Positions 60,858 through 64,000 of a DNA stretch of 64,000 nt are shown here, in pieces. The stretch spans positions 11,295,503 to 11,359,502 of the forward strand of contig NC_045143.1 of the NCBI RefSeq assembly GCF_008831285.2. Direction: 5' to 3'. Each line of letters starts with the position of its first letter. The stretch's first letter is position 1. Source of the DNA: Nymphaea colorata (lineage: Eukaryota > Streptophyta > Magnoliopsida > Nymphaeales > Nymphaeaceae). Both the position numbers and the translations under genes were made by a program. The notes beneath the pieces were generated by a model. That model did not search any database and was not told where the DNA came from. It was given only the letters and a program-made list of their open reading frames with translations.

Positions 60858-61020
60858 CATGGGCCCTGGCCCCACCTAAAAAAATGAATAAATTTACATA
60901 TAAATTTAAAAAATTTCATTTGTTTTATATGAAAATTTCAAAAAATGATATTTTGGTCATAATCAAAATTTAGAAACTTTAATTCGACCCACATCATGAA
61001 AAATTTTTAGCTCTGCCCCT
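60858..61020 (-). mobile_element. MITE copy D of the CAGGGGCGGAGC family
   Basis: Inverted relative to copy C: GGGCCCTGGCCCCACC at the left, then ATTTACATATAAATTTAAA, AAAATGATATTTTGG, AGAAACTTTAATTCGACC and AGCTCTGCCCCT at the right. Same order as copy A. Confidence 0.75.
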
Positions 61021-61917
61021 ATGACAGAGCTGCATGTGGACTTATATGGGCAGCTTTCAACGCTCCATGTGAATTGTAAACTTCTAAAGAGGTTAAAGCC
61101 CCTCAGTTTTCTCATTCAATTCATGTGAATTGTCATGAGTCTAGTATAATGCTTTTATCTTATTTAACATGGGGGAAGTTAAAAAAAAAAAAAAAAGTAC
61201 TCCAGTAATATTTTTATGCATTCAGCTGATATAAGCCCAACCATTTCTTAGCCAAGAATAGTGCATCTTGAGTGTATGGCTATTGGAGTATGAGAAAGTC
61301 AGATATTCACCCAATATTTAGTTGTATATAAGATAATAATATATAAGTGAATTAACTGAGGTAAAAGTGGTTCAGGCAAGTAAACATGACCTCGGTAGGC
61401 TCCATGCTCATTTGATAGCTAAAATCACATCACAATTAGAGCAGGTAAGTAGTTTGGTATAGCCTTTCTTTCACTTTCTCCTTTTTTTTAACTTTTAGTC
61501 TTTAATAATTAATACTCGTTTATGTGAATCCAACGCAAGGCCATGTGATCTTTCAAATTGACTGAAGCATGTACACGAAGTCTCTAGAAAAGGGATTTGA
61601 AGTCTAATGCCTGCGTGTGCATGCGATGGTTTTTCACATAGACTTTTTTGTTTTTTTTTTTTTTGAAATTGAATTCAGCATTTTAGTTCTGCTTACTCTT
61701 GACAATGCTTCTCCAAATCTATCTCTTATTATTATTGTAAGGATGGAGCTTACTCAAGGAAACAGAATAATGCAAAACAATGAGTTCCGAACCATAAATC
61801 TCTTTGGGGCAAGAGCAAACCGACACTTATTTTATTCATAATATTTTTTTTATGACAATACCAAAAAGCACGCTTAGAGATTCCTAGAGCATCCTCCCGC
61901 CATCAGCATAATATATA
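61021..61917. other. Gene-free sequence
   Basis: No gene or element recognised. The 74-residue frame at 61617-61841 begins in a T-run and has no motif. Confidence 0.5.
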
Positions 61918-61918
61918 C

Positions 61919-61987
61919 CAGACTTGATAAGGTTTGTCTACGTCATTGATTCTAAGAAAATCATATAGCAGTGATTATATCAAGTCT

Positions 61988-62045
<58 letters not shown>

Positions 62046-62116
62046 ACTTGATAAGGAAAGGATTGTCTAGGTCATTGATTCTAAGAAAATCATATAGCAG
62101 TGATTATATCAAGTCT

Positions 62117-62200
<84 letters not shown>

Positions 62201-62265
62201 ACTTGATAAGGAAAGGATTGTCTAGGTCATTGATTCTAAGAAAATCATATAGCAGTGATTAAGTT
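61919..62265. repeat. Three copies of a hairpin-MITE arm embedded in (AT)n arrays
   Basis: Units at 61919-61990, 62044-62119 and 62199-62265 share GACTTGATAAGG, GTCTA.GTCATTGATTCTAAG and AAAATCATATAGCAGTGATT. The first two end TATATCAAGTCTGG, the reverse complement of their own starts (CCAGACTTGATA), so each is a small inverted-end unit. (AT)n arrays of about 50 and 80 bp separate them. The third unit lacks that end and instead runs into AAGTTGAAAAT, the start of the fold-back at 62207-62480. Confidence 0.9.
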
Positions 62266-62480
62266 GAAAATAATAGAAACTCGGTTGCATCTTTAAGAGA
62301 TTGAAATACCTTGCAAAGAAAGAAACAGATAAATCTTCTTAATTGATACCCCTTGCTTCTTTTGAAGAGTATTTCAATTTATTGGAAATACAACTAAATT
62401 TTCATGTTTTTCAACTTAATCTTCACCATAGGATTTTTCTTAAAATCAATGGCAAAGACAATTTCTATTAAGTTTAACAT
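62207..62480. mobile_element. Fold-back (hairpin) MITE
   Basis: The left arm, GATTGTCTAGGTCATTGATT, then CTAAGAAAATCATATAGCAG, TGATTAAGTTGAAAA and AGATTGAAATACC, is answered on the right in reverse complement by GAGTATTTCAATTT, TTTTTCAACTTAATCTTCAC, CATAGGATTTTTCTTAAAAT and CAATGGCAAAGACAATTTC. Together they form one hairpin of about 270 nt with roughly 110-bp arms. No coding capacity. Confidence 0.82.
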
Positions 62481-62493
62481 GTGAGGGTTTGAG

Positions 62494-64000
<1,507 letters not shown>

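Overview
The window is nuclear DNA of a flowering plant. Three things show this: spliced genes with GT/AG introns (a DnaJ/HSP40 co-chaperone and a calcium-dependent protein kinase), a decayed piece of plastid DNA (ycf2, trnI-CAU, rpl23, cemA), and a dense layer of plant-type transposable elements (Ty1/copia, Ty3/gypsy, LINE, hAT-like MITEs, a FAR1/MULE remnant). The species cannot be told from what is visible. No prokaryotic feature, CRISPR array or operon is present.

Layout. 1-2760: a LINE reverse transcriptase fragment abutting a chimeric nuclear plastid insertion. 2761-14600: old LTR-retrotransposon debris (Ty3/gypsy gag and RT on the minus strand, a probable 3.3 kb solo LTR between them, a Ty1/copia RNase H piece on the plus strand), plus several tandem repeats including a 53-bp minisatellite. 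14600-27400: gene-free sequence with tandem duplications, a possible 3.66 kb non-autonomous hAT-like element, and a FAR1/MULE-like pseudogene at 24490-25480. 27417-27771: a GC-rich, hairpin-dense element just upstream of the first gene. 28191-39394: a three-exon DnaJ gene on the plus strand whose second intron is 10 kb, because a complete Ty1/copia element with identical LTRs (30105-35500), a TIR transposon with a MITE nested in it (35542-36853), and a related MITE (37272-37609) sit inside it. 39400-50400: no intact gene; LINE remnant, a long inverted repeat (42780-43027), two GAGCTCGAG-rich hAT-like MITEs and other MITEs. 50466-55478: an eight-exon CDPK (group III, CPK13-like) on the minus strand. 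55600-64000: MITEs of at least three families, microsatellites and a hairpin MITE embedded in AT arrays.

The two host genes look intact and are unrelated in function: one is an Hsp70 co-chaperone, the other a membrane-anchored calcium sensor kinase. The main interest of the window is its transposon archaeology: datable nesting with target-site duplications, a potentially autonomous young copia element inside a chaperone intron, and several fold-back structures that could produce small RNAs. I did not find a convincing new multi-gene system and do not claim one.
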